Origin: Rufibacter radiotolerans | GTDB taxonomy: Bacteria; Bacteroidota; Bacteroidia; Cytophagales; Hymenobacteraceae | Assembly (NCBI RefSeq): GCF_001078055.1 | Contig: NZ_CP010777.1 | Location: forward strand, 3,253,001-3,317,000 | DNA length: 64,000 nt | Direction: 5' to 3' | In this document: positions 24,784 through 34,714 of the stretch, in pieces | Position numbering within the stretch: position 1 is the stretch's first letter | Layout: every line of letters starts with the position of its first letter | Made by a program: the position numbers and the translations under genes | The notes under the pieces: generated by a model | What the model saw: the letters and a program-made list of their open reading frames with translations, nothing else | Database searches by the model: none | Told to the model about the DNA's origin: nothing

Positions 24784-26532
24784 TTATTTTTCCAGCACTG
24801 GTTCTTCATGGGGCTGCAACGCCTCCTGCACCACGGCCTGCATCAGCGCCTCGGTCTGTTGGTTGACTTGGGTGAGCTGCTGCTCCAGTTCATTGCAGAG
24901 CTGCATGAGCTGGTCTACTTTGGCGACGATGGCTTCTTGTTCCTCAAGAGGAGGAAGGGGAACGGTAAGGTTTGATAACTCTACACTATTAATATTATTA
25001 ATCCCTACTGTAGTTCTTAAAGGTGCTTCTATTTGCTTCCTGAGATACGATGAACAAAAATACCTTTGAATAAACTGTGTATTAATCAAGGAAATTAAGA
25101 ATCTGATTCTTATTAAATATCCGGCATATCCGAATGAACCATATCCATCAGGTATATAAACAGCTGTGCCAGTTATTTCCCTACTTCCATTGGAGCGAAT
25201 TACGAGCAAATCACCTTCTTCAAGGGAATATTGTTTCCTTTCTCTTTCTGTCAAACTTGTATATTTCAAATCATCAATCGAAACACAACCATTAGACACA
25301 TTAGGAATCCTTAATATTGGAGTGTTTTGGCTTGAGTCATAGCTACATTTTTGTGAAGTACCATATTGAAGATTAGTCATAAGATCCCCTACTTTACACC
25401 AAACCCAACTCTTCGGCAGTTCATACGGTACATCGTCTTCTGAAATGGGTTCTAGCGGTTTCTCCTTCTTAATCTTCTTCTCCTTCACCAGTTGCGCTTT
25501 CTCAGCCTGAATCTGCTGCAGGAGGTGAGCGGCGGTTTGGATGGTGGGGTTCTGTTTGCGCCACGCCGAGGTGAGTTTGCCTTGCACCGCCAGTTGCAGA
25601 ATGGTTTCGCGGAGCTTTTTCACGTTGGCCTCCTGCCCGAAGATAGTCTGGAAGTGCTGCTTCAGGAACGCCCATTGCTGTTCCAGTTCATCGTCTGGGG
25701 CGGTGGTGAGCGCCTGTAACACCGCCACGCCCAGGCTCTTTTGCAGCTGTATTCTGTCTTGGTTGGCTTTCTCCATTTCCTCAATTTTCTGCATCAGCTC
25801 CTCCACCCGTGCCACAATGGCTTCCTGCTCAGCAAGGGGCGGAAGGGGAATTATGGAAGATTGTATTCTATGTAGTGCTAATTTAGGCTGAGCTAATTGA
25901 TTGACTTTTCCTATAAATTGAGTTTTAGATTCTTTAGAAGTCAAAGCAATTTTAAAATAGCTTTTATTAAGGTAATCAAACACAAATTTTGCGGCATTTT
26001 CTGTTAAGTTCATCCCATCTAATGAATCTGGAATCTCGCCTATTTGGCCAATAGTACCCGCAATTGTTATATATAAATCATTTTTAGAAATTGTGTATTG
26101 CTTGATTATATTGAATACTTCTTCCGAGATATATTTAAGATTTGAAACATCAACCGTTCCTTTCTTCATATCAGTTACTCTGATGTAAACATGATCAGTA
26201 GGGATATCTTGAAGCGAATACCCTTTTGGAATCCTCTTTCCACCTTGAATAATTGCTAGCTGGCCTATTCTACACCAAACCCAACCTTCAGGCAATAAAT
26301 AAGGCATTTCCTCCTCTGAAACTGGCTTTTGAGATTTCTCCTTTCTTATCTTCTTAAATTTTTCCGCCTCAATCTGTTTCAACAGTTCCGAGGCCGGTTC
26401 TACGTGGGGGTTTTGGTTTCGCCAGGATTCAGTGAGTTTGCCTTGCACCGCCAATTGCAACACCAGCTCTTTAAGGCGGACGGCGTTTTTGGGGTGTAGC
26501 ATAAGGTGCTCAAATTGCTCTAGTAGTAACAT
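24784..26532 (-). CDS. hsdS: Type I restriction-modification specificity subunit S
   Basis: 582 aa with two target-recognition domains. Each half contains a helical segment with the conserved start KLRETILQLAVQGKLT / RLKELVLQLAVQGKLTESWR, then a variable TRD opening with LPxxWVWCRIG / LPKSWVWCKVG, and a closing PLPPLAEQEAIVARVEELMQ / PLPPLEEQEAIVAKVDQLMQ helix. It would recognise a bipartite asymmetric DNA site. The sequence does not reveal the site. It is the last gene of the hsdR-hsdM-hsdS set, separated from hsdM by 6 bp. No truncation or split, so the system should be functional. Confidence 0.95.
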   Translation of the reverse strand: MLLLEQFEHLMLHPKNAVRLKELVLQLAVQGKLTESWRNQNPHVEPASELLKQIEAEKFKKIRKEKSQKPVSEEEMPYLLPEGWVWCRIGQLAIIQGGKRIPKGYSLQDIPTDHVYIRVTDMKKGTVDVSNLKYISEEVFNIIKQYTISKNDLYITIAGTIGQIGEIPDSLDGMNLTENAAKFVFDYLNKSYFKIALTSKESKTQFIGKVNQLAQPKLALHRIQSSIIPLPPLAEQEAIVARVEELMQKIEEMEKANQDRIQLQKSLGVAVLQALTTAPDDELEQQWAFLKQHFQTIFGQEANVKKLRETILQLAVQGKLTSAWRKQNPTIQTAAHLLQQIQAEKAQLVKEKKIKKEKPLEPISEDDVPYELPKSWVWCKVGDLMTNLQYGTSQKCSYDSSQNTPILRIPNVSNGCVSIDDLKYTSLTERERKQYSLEEGDLLVIRSNGSREITGTAVYIPDGYGSFGYAGYLIRIRFLISLINTQFIQRYFCSSYLRKQIEAPLRTTVGINNINSVELSNLTVPLPPLEEQEAIVAKVDQLMQLCNELEQQLTQVNQQTEALMQAVVQEALQPHEEPVLEK

Positions 26533-26538
26533 GCAGGC

Positions 26539-27978
26539 TTAGGCTAATAAAGATTCTTCTAATGCTGTTACTATCTCTTGCTGCAAGTTCTTTACCCGTT
26601 GGGTAGTTAACTGCAGCTTCTTCAGCAGGTCGGCTGGGATGCCCAAGTCGTTCTCGGGCGCATGCGGGTTCTTGATGTCCAAGTTGTAGTTTCGGGCGGC
26701 AATGTCCTCTACCGATACGCGCCAGGCGTGCTCATTCTCCTCACGGTTGTGCCACCAGGCCTTCTCCAGGTCAAACTCCTTTATGTTGATGGGGCGGCCT
26801 TTGTTATAGCTTTTCTGTCCGGCGGGGTACGGGTGCTCAAAATACCACACCTCTTTGGTGGGTTGCCCCTTGGTGAAGAACAGCAGGTTAGTCTTGATGC
26901 TGGTGTACGGGTTGAACACGCCGTTGGGCAGCCGTACAATGGTGTGCAGGTTGCACTTGCTCAGCAGCTCTTCCTTGATGCGGGTTTTCACGCCCTCGCC
27001 AAACAGCGTGCCGTCTGGCAACACCACGGCAGCGCGGCCGTTGTCTTTGAGAAGCCGCATAATGAGCGCCATAAATAAATCGGCGGTTTCCTTGGTCTTA
27101 AACTTGGGCGGGAAGTTGGCATCGGTGCCTTCCTCTTCGGTGCCGCCAAACGGTGGGTTGCTCAGAATAATATCTACCTGGTCTTTGCTTCCCCAGCTGT
27201 CATACGGGCGCACCAGCAGGTTGTCATGCCGTATCACGGGCACATCCATCCCGTGCAGCATGAGATTGGTGGTGGCCAGCATGTGCGGCAGCGGCTTTTT
27301 CTCCACTCCCTGAAAGCTGTTCTGCAGCGTTTGTATGTCAGTGGGGTTGCTCAATTGGGTGCGTACGTGCTCAATGGCGCAGGTCAGGAAACCGCCCGTT
27401 CCGCAGGCCGGGTCCAGCACCGTTTCGCCCATTTGAGGGGCCGTCATGTCTACCATGAACTGCGTCACCGCCCGGGGCGTGTAATACTCGCCCGAGGAAC
27501 CCGCACTTTGCAGTTCCTTGAGCATATTCTCATAGATGTCATTGAACAGGTGCCGGTCTGCCGATGCGTTGAAGTCAATGAGGTTTATCTTGTTGATGAC
27601 CTGCCTAATGAGCGTGCCGCTTTTCATGTAGTTGTAGGTGTCTTCAAACACCTGCTTCACAATCCAGCCCTGCGGATCTGCCTTGGGTGACACCTCCAGG
27701 TTCTTCAAAGACTCAAACAGCTCGTTGTTCACAAACTGCAACAGCTCATCGCCGGTCATGCCCTCTTCGTTGGCCGCCCACTGGCTCCACTGCAGATGCG
27801 CCGGAATAGGCGACTTGTAGTTCTCAATAGTCAGTTCCCACTCCTCTTCCTTGTCGCTAAAAACTTTTAAGAAAAGCATCCACACCATCTGCGAAATCCG
27901 TTGCGCGTCCCCGTCCACTCCCGCATCCTGGCGCATGATATCGCGGATGGATTTAATAATACCTGAAAGGTTACTCAT
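26539..27978 (-). CDS. hsdM: Type I restriction-modification N6-adenine methyltransferase subunit M
   Basis: 479 aa. N-terminal HsdM helical domain (about 1-130), then the AdoMet-dependent N6-adenine methylase core: TVLDPACGTGGFL (motif I, about 176-188) and IILSNPPFGG (motif IV NPPF, about 255-264). Length is typical. It forms with HsdS the modification enzyme (M2S) that protects host DNA at the HsdS site. It starts 234 bp downstream of the hsdR stop, so hsdM-hsdS may have its own promoter, which would let modification precede restriction. Confidence 0.95.
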   Translation of the reverse strand: MSNLSGIIKSIRDIMRQDAGVDGDAQRISQMVWMLFLKVFSDKEEEWELTIENYKSPIPAHLQWSQWAANEEGMTGDELLQFVNNELFESLKNLEVSPKADPQGWIVKQVFEDTYNYMKSGTLIRQVINKINLIDFNASADRHLFNDIYENMLKELQSAGSSGEYYTPRAVTQFMVDMTAPQMGETVLDPACGTGGFLTCAIEHVRTQLSNPTDIQTLQNSFQGVEKKPLPHMLATTNLMLHGMDVPVIRHDNLLVRPYDSWGSKDQVDIILSNPPFGGTEEEGTDANFPPKFKTKETADLFMALIMRLLKDNGRAAVVLPDGTLFGEGVKTRIKEELLSKCNLHTIVRLPNGVFNPYTSIKTNLLFFTKGQPTKEVWYFEHPYPAGQKSYNKGRPINIKEFDLEKAWWHNREENEHAWRVSVEDIAARNYNLDIKNPHAPENDLGIPADLLKKLQLTTQRVKNLQQEIVTALEESLLA

Positions 27979-28212
27979 TGTGTGATTGTGTGTAAGCGTA
28001 ATTAAAGTTTATAAAAATGCAGAAGGCCTCACCCCTTCCGTTCTTCTGAAGGACCTTTGGGCAAATGGTAAAAGCGTTTATTTAGAAGCTATTGCCGTTC
28101 ACCACCAAGATCCTTTCTGGATGACAAAATAAGGTAGCGGTTGTTTTGTCTGTAAGTTTATCCTGAGAGAATGACCCTGTTTATATAATTAGGGCATGGA
28201 ACCAGCTGCTTC

Positions 28213-30609
28213 TTAGGCTATTCTATACAACTCTAGCTCCAGTTCATTGACTGCTTGTTCAAAGTCTGCTTTCTTCCCAAATAGCTTTACCAGTTCTGTA
28301 GGAGTACCTAATTGATTCAGCGGTTTTACGTTGAGTACCGCAGTAGTTTCAATTGAACCAATGCCTTCGTCGGCGTACTTCTCCAACAGGGTTTGTAGTA
28401 CCTCGCGGGCACCGGTGCCGTACTTTTCAAAGTAGTTGCGTTTCTTCACTTCCTCTGCTCTCTCCTTGCGGGTAAGCGGCGGTTTGTCAAAGGCTATATG
28501 AGCAATCAGGTCAAAGGCATCCATGTCCATGCCAATCTCCTGCTGTAATTCCTCAAAGAGCACGCCCTTCTCGGCTAGTTCATTGATAATGGCTTCTTTG
28601 CGTTCACTTTCATTCCATTTAATTAAGAAGTCATCCAGCGAGGTATATTCCAGTAACAGCTTGTTGCGGGAGTAGTCTTTCAAAGACTCAGTAATGAGTT
28701 TGCCATCTGCGCCATAATACTGCACCCGCTCGTTGGCCACCGTCACGGCCACGTCATTGATATAGTATTTCTTTGGCTTGTTGGACGGGTCTCCGCCCGG
28801 CCCGTTCCCGTCTGGGCCATCTCCTCCATCAACTCCATCAACTTTTTCACCTGGAATAGGCTTGGTGCCCGGTGGGTCATCTGTACCTCCAGTACCCTCA
28901 GGAGGAGTAGGCGGCACTACCGGTTCATCTGGGCCGGGTTCATAAATCACCACCGGGTCTCCGTCAAAATCGGGGTCGGCAAAAAGGTTGGTCACTTTCC
29001 GGAAATCCATGATGGTGAAGTACACCTTGCCATCGTCTTCCCTGAGCCTGGTGCCCCGGCCAATAATCTGCTTAAACTCAGTCATAGACTGGATGCCCGC
29101 CTCCAGGGCAATCACCTTCACCATTTTGGTGTCTACCCCGGTGGTAAGTAGCTTAGAGGTGGTAGCAATGACAGGCTGCTTCTCTATGACTGACGAGAAG
29201 TTGTACAGTTCTTTTTTCCCTATTTCATCATCACCAGTAATGCGCACCACGTAGTTGGGGTACTGCTTCAGCATGTCGCTGTTTTCGTTCACCAGGGCTT
29301 GCCGCATGCGCTCCGCATGTTCCGTATCCACGCAGAACACAATGGTCTTGGCCATGCGGTTGGTGAGCTTCAGGTACTCAGATATCTTTCTGGCCGCTAC
29401 TTTGGTGCGGTCATCTATGACAATGGTGCGGTCAAAGTCTTTGGTGTTATAGATACGGTCCTCTACCTCATGGCCGTGTTTATCTACCTTGCCTTTCTCG
29501 GGCCGGTACCCGTCATCCACGTTCAGGCTGATGCGCACCACCTTATAAGGCGCCAGAAAACCGTCTTCTATCCCCTGTTTGAGGGAGTAGGTATACACCG
29601 GTTCTCCGAAATAGGTGATATTGGAGGTCTCCTTGGTTTCTTTAGGGGTGGCGGTCATGCCCAGATGCACCGCTGAGTCAAAATAGCTGAGCACCTCCCG
29701 CCAGGCAGATTCTTCATTGGCGCTGCCTCGGTGGCACTCATCTACCACCACCATGTCAAAAAAGTCACGGGAGAATTGCTTGAAAACGTTCTTTTCCTCG
29801 TCTGTACCCGTGAGCCCCTGGTACAAGGCAAAGTAAATCTGGTAAGACTTATCCACCTCGCGGTTCTGGATCTTGGTCATGATGTCTGACCCAAACGGCC
29901 TAAAGTCACCGGTTTTGGTCTGGTCCACCAAAATGTTCCTGTCTGCCAGATACAGCACCCGCTTCACAGTCTTGGCTTTCCAGAGCCGCCAGAGAATCTG
30001 AAAGGCTGTGTAAGTTTTTCCGGTCCCGGTGGCCATCACTAACAGAATCCGTTTATCACCCCGGGCTACCGCTTCTATGGTTCGGTTAATGGCAATCTGC
30101 TGGTAGTACCTAGGAGCCAGGTCCGTCTCGTCTTTGTGGTTCTCCTCCTTTACAATCTCCTGCTGGGGTGGAGTCAAGTTTTTGAAAGTGGCATAACGCT
30201 CCCAAAGCTCTTCCGGCGATGGAAAGCTCTCTAAGGAAATCTCCTTTTCTACCTCGCCGCCCGTTTTGGTTTTGTCAAACTCCAGAAAGGCGTCGCCGTT
30301 GGTGCTGTACACAAAGTGCACATCCAGAATATCTGCGTATTCCTTCGCCTGCTGCATGCCGGCCCCTATGGAATGGTTGTTCTCTTTGGCTTCAATAATG
30401 GCCAGCAGGGTCGACTTGTAGAACAGCACATAGTCTGCCCTCTTTTGTTTGCCCCTGGAATATTTCTGGCCTCTCACAATGATTCTTCCGTCTGTGAAAG
30501 ACCACTCCTCCCTCACCTGTTTCTGAATATCCCAGCCGGCTGCCACCAACGCCGGGGTAATAAATTTGGTACAAATATCTCTTTCTGAGAGTGTTTGCTT
30601 TAAGAACAT
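28213..30609 (-). CDS. hsdR: Type I restriction enzyme subunit R
   Basis: 798 aa. N-terminal PD-(D/E)xK nuclease with Asp59 (RADYVLF), Glu73 and Lys75 (AIIEAK). SF2 translocase: Walker A MATGTGKT (about 191-198), DECHRGS (motif II), GMTATP (motif III) and QIIGRGTRL (motif VI). A Gly/Pro/Asp-rich linker of about 50 residues (about 570-620) separates motor and C-terminal helical domain. All key residues are present, so it is probably active. It is divergent from mcrB, with the 233-bp gap 30610-30841 holding both promoters. Confidence 0.95.
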   Translation of the reverse strand: MFLKQTLSERDICTKFITPALVAAGWDIQKQVREEWSFTDGRIIVRGQKYSRGKQKRADYVLFYKSTLLAIIEAKENNHSIGAGMQQAKEYADILDVHFVYSTNGDAFLEFDKTKTGGEVEKEISLESFPSPEELWERYATFKNLTPPQQEIVKEENHKDETDLAPRYYQQIAINRTIEAVARGDKRILLVMATGTGKTYTAFQILWRLWKAKTVKRVLYLADRNILVDQTKTGDFRPFGSDIMTKIQNREVDKSYQIYFALYQGLTGTDEEKNVFKQFSRDFFDMVVVDECHRGSANEESAWREVLSYFDSAVHLGMTATPKETKETSNITYFGEPVYTYSLKQGIEDGFLAPYKVVRISLNVDDGYRPEKGKVDKHGHEVEDRIYNTKDFDRTIVIDDRTKVAARKISEYLKLTNRMAKTIVFCVDTEHAERMRQALVNENSDMLKQYPNYVVRITGDDEIGKKELYNFSSVIEKQPVIATTSKLLTTGVDTKMVKVIALEAGIQSMTEFKQIIGRGTRLREDDGKVYFTIMDFRKVTNLFADPDFDGDPVVIYEPGPDEPVVPPTPPEGTGGTDDPPGTKPIPGEKVDGVDGGDGPDGNGPGGDPSNKPKKYYINDVAVTVANERVQYYGADGKLITESLKDYSRNKLLLEYTSLDDFLIKWNESERKEAIINELAEKGVLFEELQQEIGMDMDAFDLIAHIAFDKPPLTRKERAEEVKKRNYFEKYGTGAREVLQTLLEKYADEGIGSIETTAVLNVKPLNQLGTPTELVKLFGKKADFEQAVNELELELYRIA

Positions 30610-30841
30610 AGAAAAAGAGGCTTATTGGAGGAGATTGTTGCTCAAGGTAAGTATTTTGGAGGAAATTCGCCGCCTGAAATGAATTAGTGAGCAGGCCTTT
30701 TAGAAAGACTTTAGTTATCCTACCTGATCTTTGAAATTATAGAAAGGCAAGGCACTTTAATGAAGTGGGGTGCCCAATTTATTATTGGATATCCTTATAT
30801 TAGAAGAATAAATCTTATTTAATATTCTATAACACATTTAT

Positions 30842-32761
30842 ATGTCTTACTACAAACTCCAAAAGCTGGTATTTGACCATTTATATGCCCGCCACGAACA
30901 AGACAACAACTTCAATTTCTCGGTAAGGCGCAAGGCTTTCACCAAAGGTTCGGCGAAAAGCTACTTCACGGGCACCGAGAAATCGGACTATATCACCTTT
31001 ACCTTTTGGTTCTTGCCGTGCTATTACCCTGGGGCTTCCATAGAAGCCGCGACGTTTATTCTAGATAAAATTGACAAAGATTCCTTCAGGCTGTACTTCC
31101 AGTTTTTCACCACTAGAACTCCTGGTGATGAGCCTAATGAAATTACCCTGGCATTGGGGAAAGAGATCTTCAAAAGCTTAGGAGATACTAAACTGAAGAT
31201 AGAAATGAACACTTCTGACAAGAAGATGTTCCACCTGAAGGTCAGCCATAAAGAGGCTGTTCCTATTGAGGGTTTCGCGCCCGTTCTGGATTCCTTCATC
31301 GATCAGTTAACCGCTATCGTGCAACCTTGCATCAAGAGGATAAAAGCGCAATTCCCCCATTGGAAGGATGGCACCATCTCCAAGCCTGAGTTTGAAACCA
31401 TGATAGATAAGCTTTGCACTAAGCTTAGTATTCCCCATCCAGGTCTACCAACTGAGGCCACAGGCTATTGGTGGTTGAACTGCAACCCGAAGATTTGGCG
31501 GGTGGAGGATTTCGTGGTTGGGCAGGAGCAGAATTACACCAGCCACAACAAAGAGGGGAATAAGCGGAATGTGTATAAAAACTTTGGCAAGGTCAAAGTA
31601 GGGGATTTACTGATCGGGTATGAATCTACCCCTTCCAAACGCGTTAAGGCTATTCTGGAGGTGACTAGGGAACTTCACCTGGACGACGATGAGGGGGAAG
31701 TATTCTCTTTTAAAATCAAAGAGTTTGTAACGAACCAGGCAGACTGGAACCAAATAAAATCACTTCAGGAACTCGATGATTGCCAGGTATTGCGTAACAA
31801 CCAAGGCAGTTTGTTTGATATAACCAAAGCTGAGTTTCAGGCAGTTTATAACCTTTGCCTAGCCCCTACCCAGAGAAAAGTATCTGACTATAGCATCCAT
31901 GAGGCCGACAACGACTTGTTCATTGACCGTTCCACGATTGAAGAGATAGTAACCTCGCTCCGGCGTAAGAAAAACATCATTCTCCAAGGCGCACCGGGAG
32001 TTGGGAAGACCTTTTTCGCCAAGAGACTGGCCTTTCTGTTAATGGGCAAGAAGGACGAGAGCCGGGTGGAGTTGATCCAGTTCCATCAGTCCTACGCCTA
32101 TGAAGACTTCATCCGGGGGTTCCGCCCCAATGAAGAGGGAAAGTTCACCTTGGCGAACGGAATCTTCTATGACTTCTGCCGAAAGGCGCAAGCCAACCCA
32201 TCAGAGGATTTCTTCTTTATCATAGACGAGATCAACCGGGGTAACCTCAGCAAGATCTTCGGGGAGTTGCTCATGCTGATAGAGGCAGATAAACGCGGCC
32301 CCGAATTCGCCATGCACCTCACCTACCGGAAAGAGAACGAGCCCAGGTTTTTCGTACCGGATAATGTGCATATCATCGGCACCATGAACACTGCTGACCG
32401 CTCACTGGCCATGGTAGACTACGCCCTTCGCCGCCGCTTCGCCTTTTGGAATGTAGTACCTAAATACGAAGAAAAATTCAAGAGCTTCCTCCAGCAGAGC
32501 AAGGTCATTGACGCTGCCATGGCAGCCAAGATAATCGAGAGGCTATCCAGATTGAACAAGACCATTGAAAACGACAAGGACTTAGGCAGTGGCTTCATGG
32601 TAGGGCACAGCTACTTCTGCACCATACCCCAGCCGAACGCAAACGCAGAGAATTGGTACAGGGAGATTATTGAGCAGGAGATAAAGCCCTTGCTGCAGGA
32701 GTATTGGTATGACAACCAAAACAAAGCCACGGAAGCCCTTAAGTTGCTGTCCCTGAATTAG
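30842..32761 (+). CDS. mcrB: McrB-type GTPase with N-terminal EVE domain
   Basis: 639 aa. Residues 1-190 are an unrecognised N-terminal domain. Residues about 207-335 are an EVE/PUA-like domain (GYWWLNCNPKIWRVEDF start, KVGDLLIGYES core) of the kind proposed to bind modified bases such as 5-methyl- or hydroxymethyl-cytosine. Residues 360-639 are the McrB AAA+ domain: Walker A GAPGVGKT (383-390), Walker B FFIIDEINRG (458-467) and the McrB signature GTMNTADRS (513-521). With McrC, such proteins restrict modified DNA. The stop is followed 2 bp later by mcrC. Confidence 0.93.
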   Translation: MSYYKLQKLVFDHLYARHEQDNNFNFSVRRKAFTKGSAKSYFTGTEKSDYITFTFWFLPCYYPGASIEAATFILDKIDKDSFRLYFQFFTTRTPGDEPNEITLALGKEIFKSLGDTKLKIEMNTSDKKMFHLKVSHKEAVPIEGFAPVLDSFIDQLTAIVQPCIKRIKAQFPHWKDGTISKPEFETMIDKLCTKLSIPHPGLPTEATGYWWLNCNPKIWRVEDFVVGQEQNYTSHNKEGNKRNVYKNFGKVKVGDLLIGYESTPSKRVKAILEVTRELHLDDDEGEVFSFKIKEFVTNQADWNQIKSLQELDDCQVLRNNQGSLFDITKAEFQAVYNLCLAPTQRKVSDYSIHEADNDLFIDRSTIEEIVTSLRRKKNIILQGAPGVGKTFFAKRLAFLLMGKKDESRVELIQFHQSYAYEDFIRGFRPNEEGKFTLANGIFYDFCRKAQANPSEDFFFIIDEINRGNLSKIFGELLMLIEADKRGPEFAMHLTYRKENEPRFFVPDNVHIIGTMNTADRSLAMVDYALRRRFAFWNVVPKYEEKFKSFLQQSKVIDAAMAAKIIERLSRLNKTIENDKDLGSGFMVGHSYFCTIPQPNANAENWYREIIEQEIKPLLQEYWYDNQNKATEALKLLSLN

Positions 32762-32763
32762 CG

Positions 32764-33807
32764 ATGCAGATTCCCATCCAAAATGTGTTTTATCTTTTGG
32801 CCTATGCCTGGGATCAGTTGGAGGAAGCAGAGGCGCTGCAAGTGGATTGCACCGCGTTTGATAACGCCTTTGCCCTGCTAGCGAAGGTATTGGCGAATGG
32901 AACTACCCATCTCCTGAAAAGGGGGCTGGACCGGAATTATCAGGAAGAGGAGACCTTGACCAGCCAGTTGAGGGGAAAGATCCTTTTCCCAGCGTCTGTC
33001 AAAGAGAACACCTTCGCCCGGGCAGCCGCTTACTGCGCCTTTGACGAGCTAAGTTATGATGTCCTGCACAACCGGTTGCTGAAGGCTACTTTCAAACGGT
33101 TGGCCAAGGAGGAGACTTTATGCCCCAAGATTCGGCAGGAGCTACATCTGATTCTTCAACGGTTCCCGCCAGAAATCACCCCCATAACTGTCAGACCTGC
33201 TGTTTTCAGGAAAATCCAGTTGCACCGCAACAATAGGCAGTACAAACTATTGCTTTCCATCTGCGAGCTGGTATGGCTGCGGCTACTAAGTACTGAACAG
33301 GAAGGGGTACACCCTTTCAAGGATTTCCTGCGCGACAAGAAACAGATGGCCTATCTGTTTGAGAAGTTTCTGCTGAACTTCTATAAGAGACACCTGAACC
33401 GGGAAGAATGGCAGGTGAGCGCCAAACAGCTCAGTTGGCAGCTTACCCCGGTGGAAGATCCTTCCCATAGTGCCTATATACCCTCCATGCAAACCGATAT
33501 CAGCCTCATCTCAAGACATAGGCACCTGGTGATGGATGCTAAATACTACCCCAAGGCTTTGAAAGGCCAATACGACAGAGACAAGATTATTACCAACAAC
33601 CTCTACCAGGTTTTTTCCTACACCCAAAACATTACCAATGCAGGCGGTAAACAGATAGAAGGTATCCTTATTTACCCTGAAGTTTCCAATAGCCTTTCCC
33701 TTAGCTATAAATTCACCACAGGGAACAATGCACTTATCAAGATATGCACCGTGAACCTGAACCAAGAATGGCAGGATATTGAAAGCGATTTACTTAAGAT
33801 AGTGTAA
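32764..33807 (+). CDS. mcrC: McrC nuclease subunit
   Basis: 347 aa. N-terminal MQIPIQNVFYLLAYAW is the McrC hallmark. The PD-(D/E)xK nuclease core is seen as Glu200 in FEKFLLNFY, MQTDISL with Asp245, and VMDAKYYP with Asp258 and Lys260. It is translationally linked to mcrB (2-bp gap). McrBC-type systems cut DNA with modified cytosine; here recognition is by the EVE-containing McrB. Confidence 0.93.
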   Translation: MQIPIQNVFYLLAYAWDQLEEAEALQVDCTAFDNAFALLAKVLANGTTHLLKRGLDRNYQEEETLTSQLRGKILFPASVKENTFARAAAYCAFDELSYDVLHNRLLKATFKRLAKEETLCPKIRQELHLILQRFPPEITPITVRPAVFRKIQLHRNNRQYKLLLSICELVWLRLLSTEQEGVHPFKDFLRDKKQMAYLFEKFLLNFYKRHLNREEWQVSAKQLSWQLTPVEDPSHSAYIPSMQTDISLISRHRHLVMDAKYYPKALKGQYDRDKIITNNLYQVFSYTQNITNAGGKQIEGILIYPEVSNSLSLSYKFTTGNNALIKICTVNLNQEWQDIESDLLKIV

Positions 33808-34377
33808 TCACCTATTTGTTGCCACCTTTTTACCCTAAACCTTCATTTTTTCCTTCTTTCGCCTGAAAGAGGAATTATAAGCCGCGGGCATGTAAGGCAT
33901 CATGGTCTCAAAAACCTGAAAAAGATAAAAGCAAAGACCACATAAAGTACCGTTTATATCAATTCCCTTAAAGACTGACACCCTTACCAAGTCACATTTT
34001 TTATTCCGCTCTTTTAACGGTTAATCTTTTTCCTCCCGGGTACAACCATCTTTTAATTCCCTTCTGAAATAAAATCGTAAATTTTTTCTTGTAGAACTCT
34101 AAAACCAACCTCTACAGGAATTATACAATTTTTAAAATCAACAAGAAAATAGATTCCAAATCTAAAAGTTAGGCACCTGAATTCTACAAAGCAGTTAAAG
34201 CCTCTCTTAACAAGTTCTACAAAACCCTTTCATTTTGTAGAAGTGGCGTTTTTAAGCTCAATCAAAGGTTACCCGCCCCCCATTTACTGGGGCAACCATT
34301 AGAAATCATTGTCGTTAAAACCACCATACCCAAGATTAACTCAAACATCCCCACCATATATATTACAATTAACCAAC
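33808..34377. other. Non-coding region between mcrC and the excisionase-like gene
   Basis: 570 bp without a supported gene, AT-rich. It holds a cluster of four TTGTAGAA/TTCTACAA motifs (34089-34242) and the promoter for the plus-strand maintenance genes. Confidence 0.6.
34089..34242. repeat. Cluster of four TTGTAGAA / TTCTACAA motifs
   Basis: The 8-mer TTGTAGAA occurs at 34089-34096 and 34235-34242, and its complement TTCTACAA at 34182-34189 and 34215-34222. The last two form a hairpin with 10-bp arms 34215-34224 and 34233-34242. The cluster lies just upstream of the HTH and DUF3987 genes, a place suited to an operator or replication origin. Confidence 0.6.
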
Positions 34378-34674
34378 ATGGAAAAGCCTGATTTATTCAA
34401 AAGGCTTGAGGGATTAATGCGTTATCTCGAAGAGCACAAGTTAAGCACTAAAGCCATCCTGAATGCGGAGGAGACCGCGCGCTATATGGGCATAAGCAAG
34501 AGCGCAGTCTACAAACTCACGAGCCAGCGAAAGCTAGAACACTTCTGCCCCAGCGGCAAACTCATCTTCTTCAAGAGAAGCTCCATAGACGAATTCCTTC
34601 TTCGGAACCGCATCCCCACCGAGGACGAAATCAAAAGTGGGGCCTATGGCTACCTTACAGGTAAGCGGAAATAA
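34378..34674 (+). CDS. Helix-turn-helix (excisionase/AlpA-like) protein
   Basis: 98 aa from the ATG at 34378. The region AILNAEETARYMGISKSAVY (about 25-44) is a winged-HTH domain of the MerR/excisionase type (HTH_17), with a following wing KLIFFKRSSIDEFLL. Proteins of this kind act as excisionases or transcription regulators of integrative elements. It is first in a plus-strand set with the 109-aa protein and DUF3987. An upstream start at 34309 would add residues without HTH character, so I prefer 34378. Confidence 0.82.
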   Translation: MEKPDLFKRLEGLMRYLEEHKLSTKAILNAEETARYMGISKSAVYKLTSQRKLEHFCPSGKLIFFKRSSIDEFLLRNRIPTEDEIKSGAYGYLTGKRK

Positions 34675-34714
34675 ACACCTTCACCAAAAACAATTCCAAT
34701 TTAAACTTATCGAA

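Noticed and set aside
34637..34714. Earlier start for the 109-aa gene
   Set aside because: It would overlap the HTH gene and add residues without character; ATG 34715 gives the natural N-terminus.
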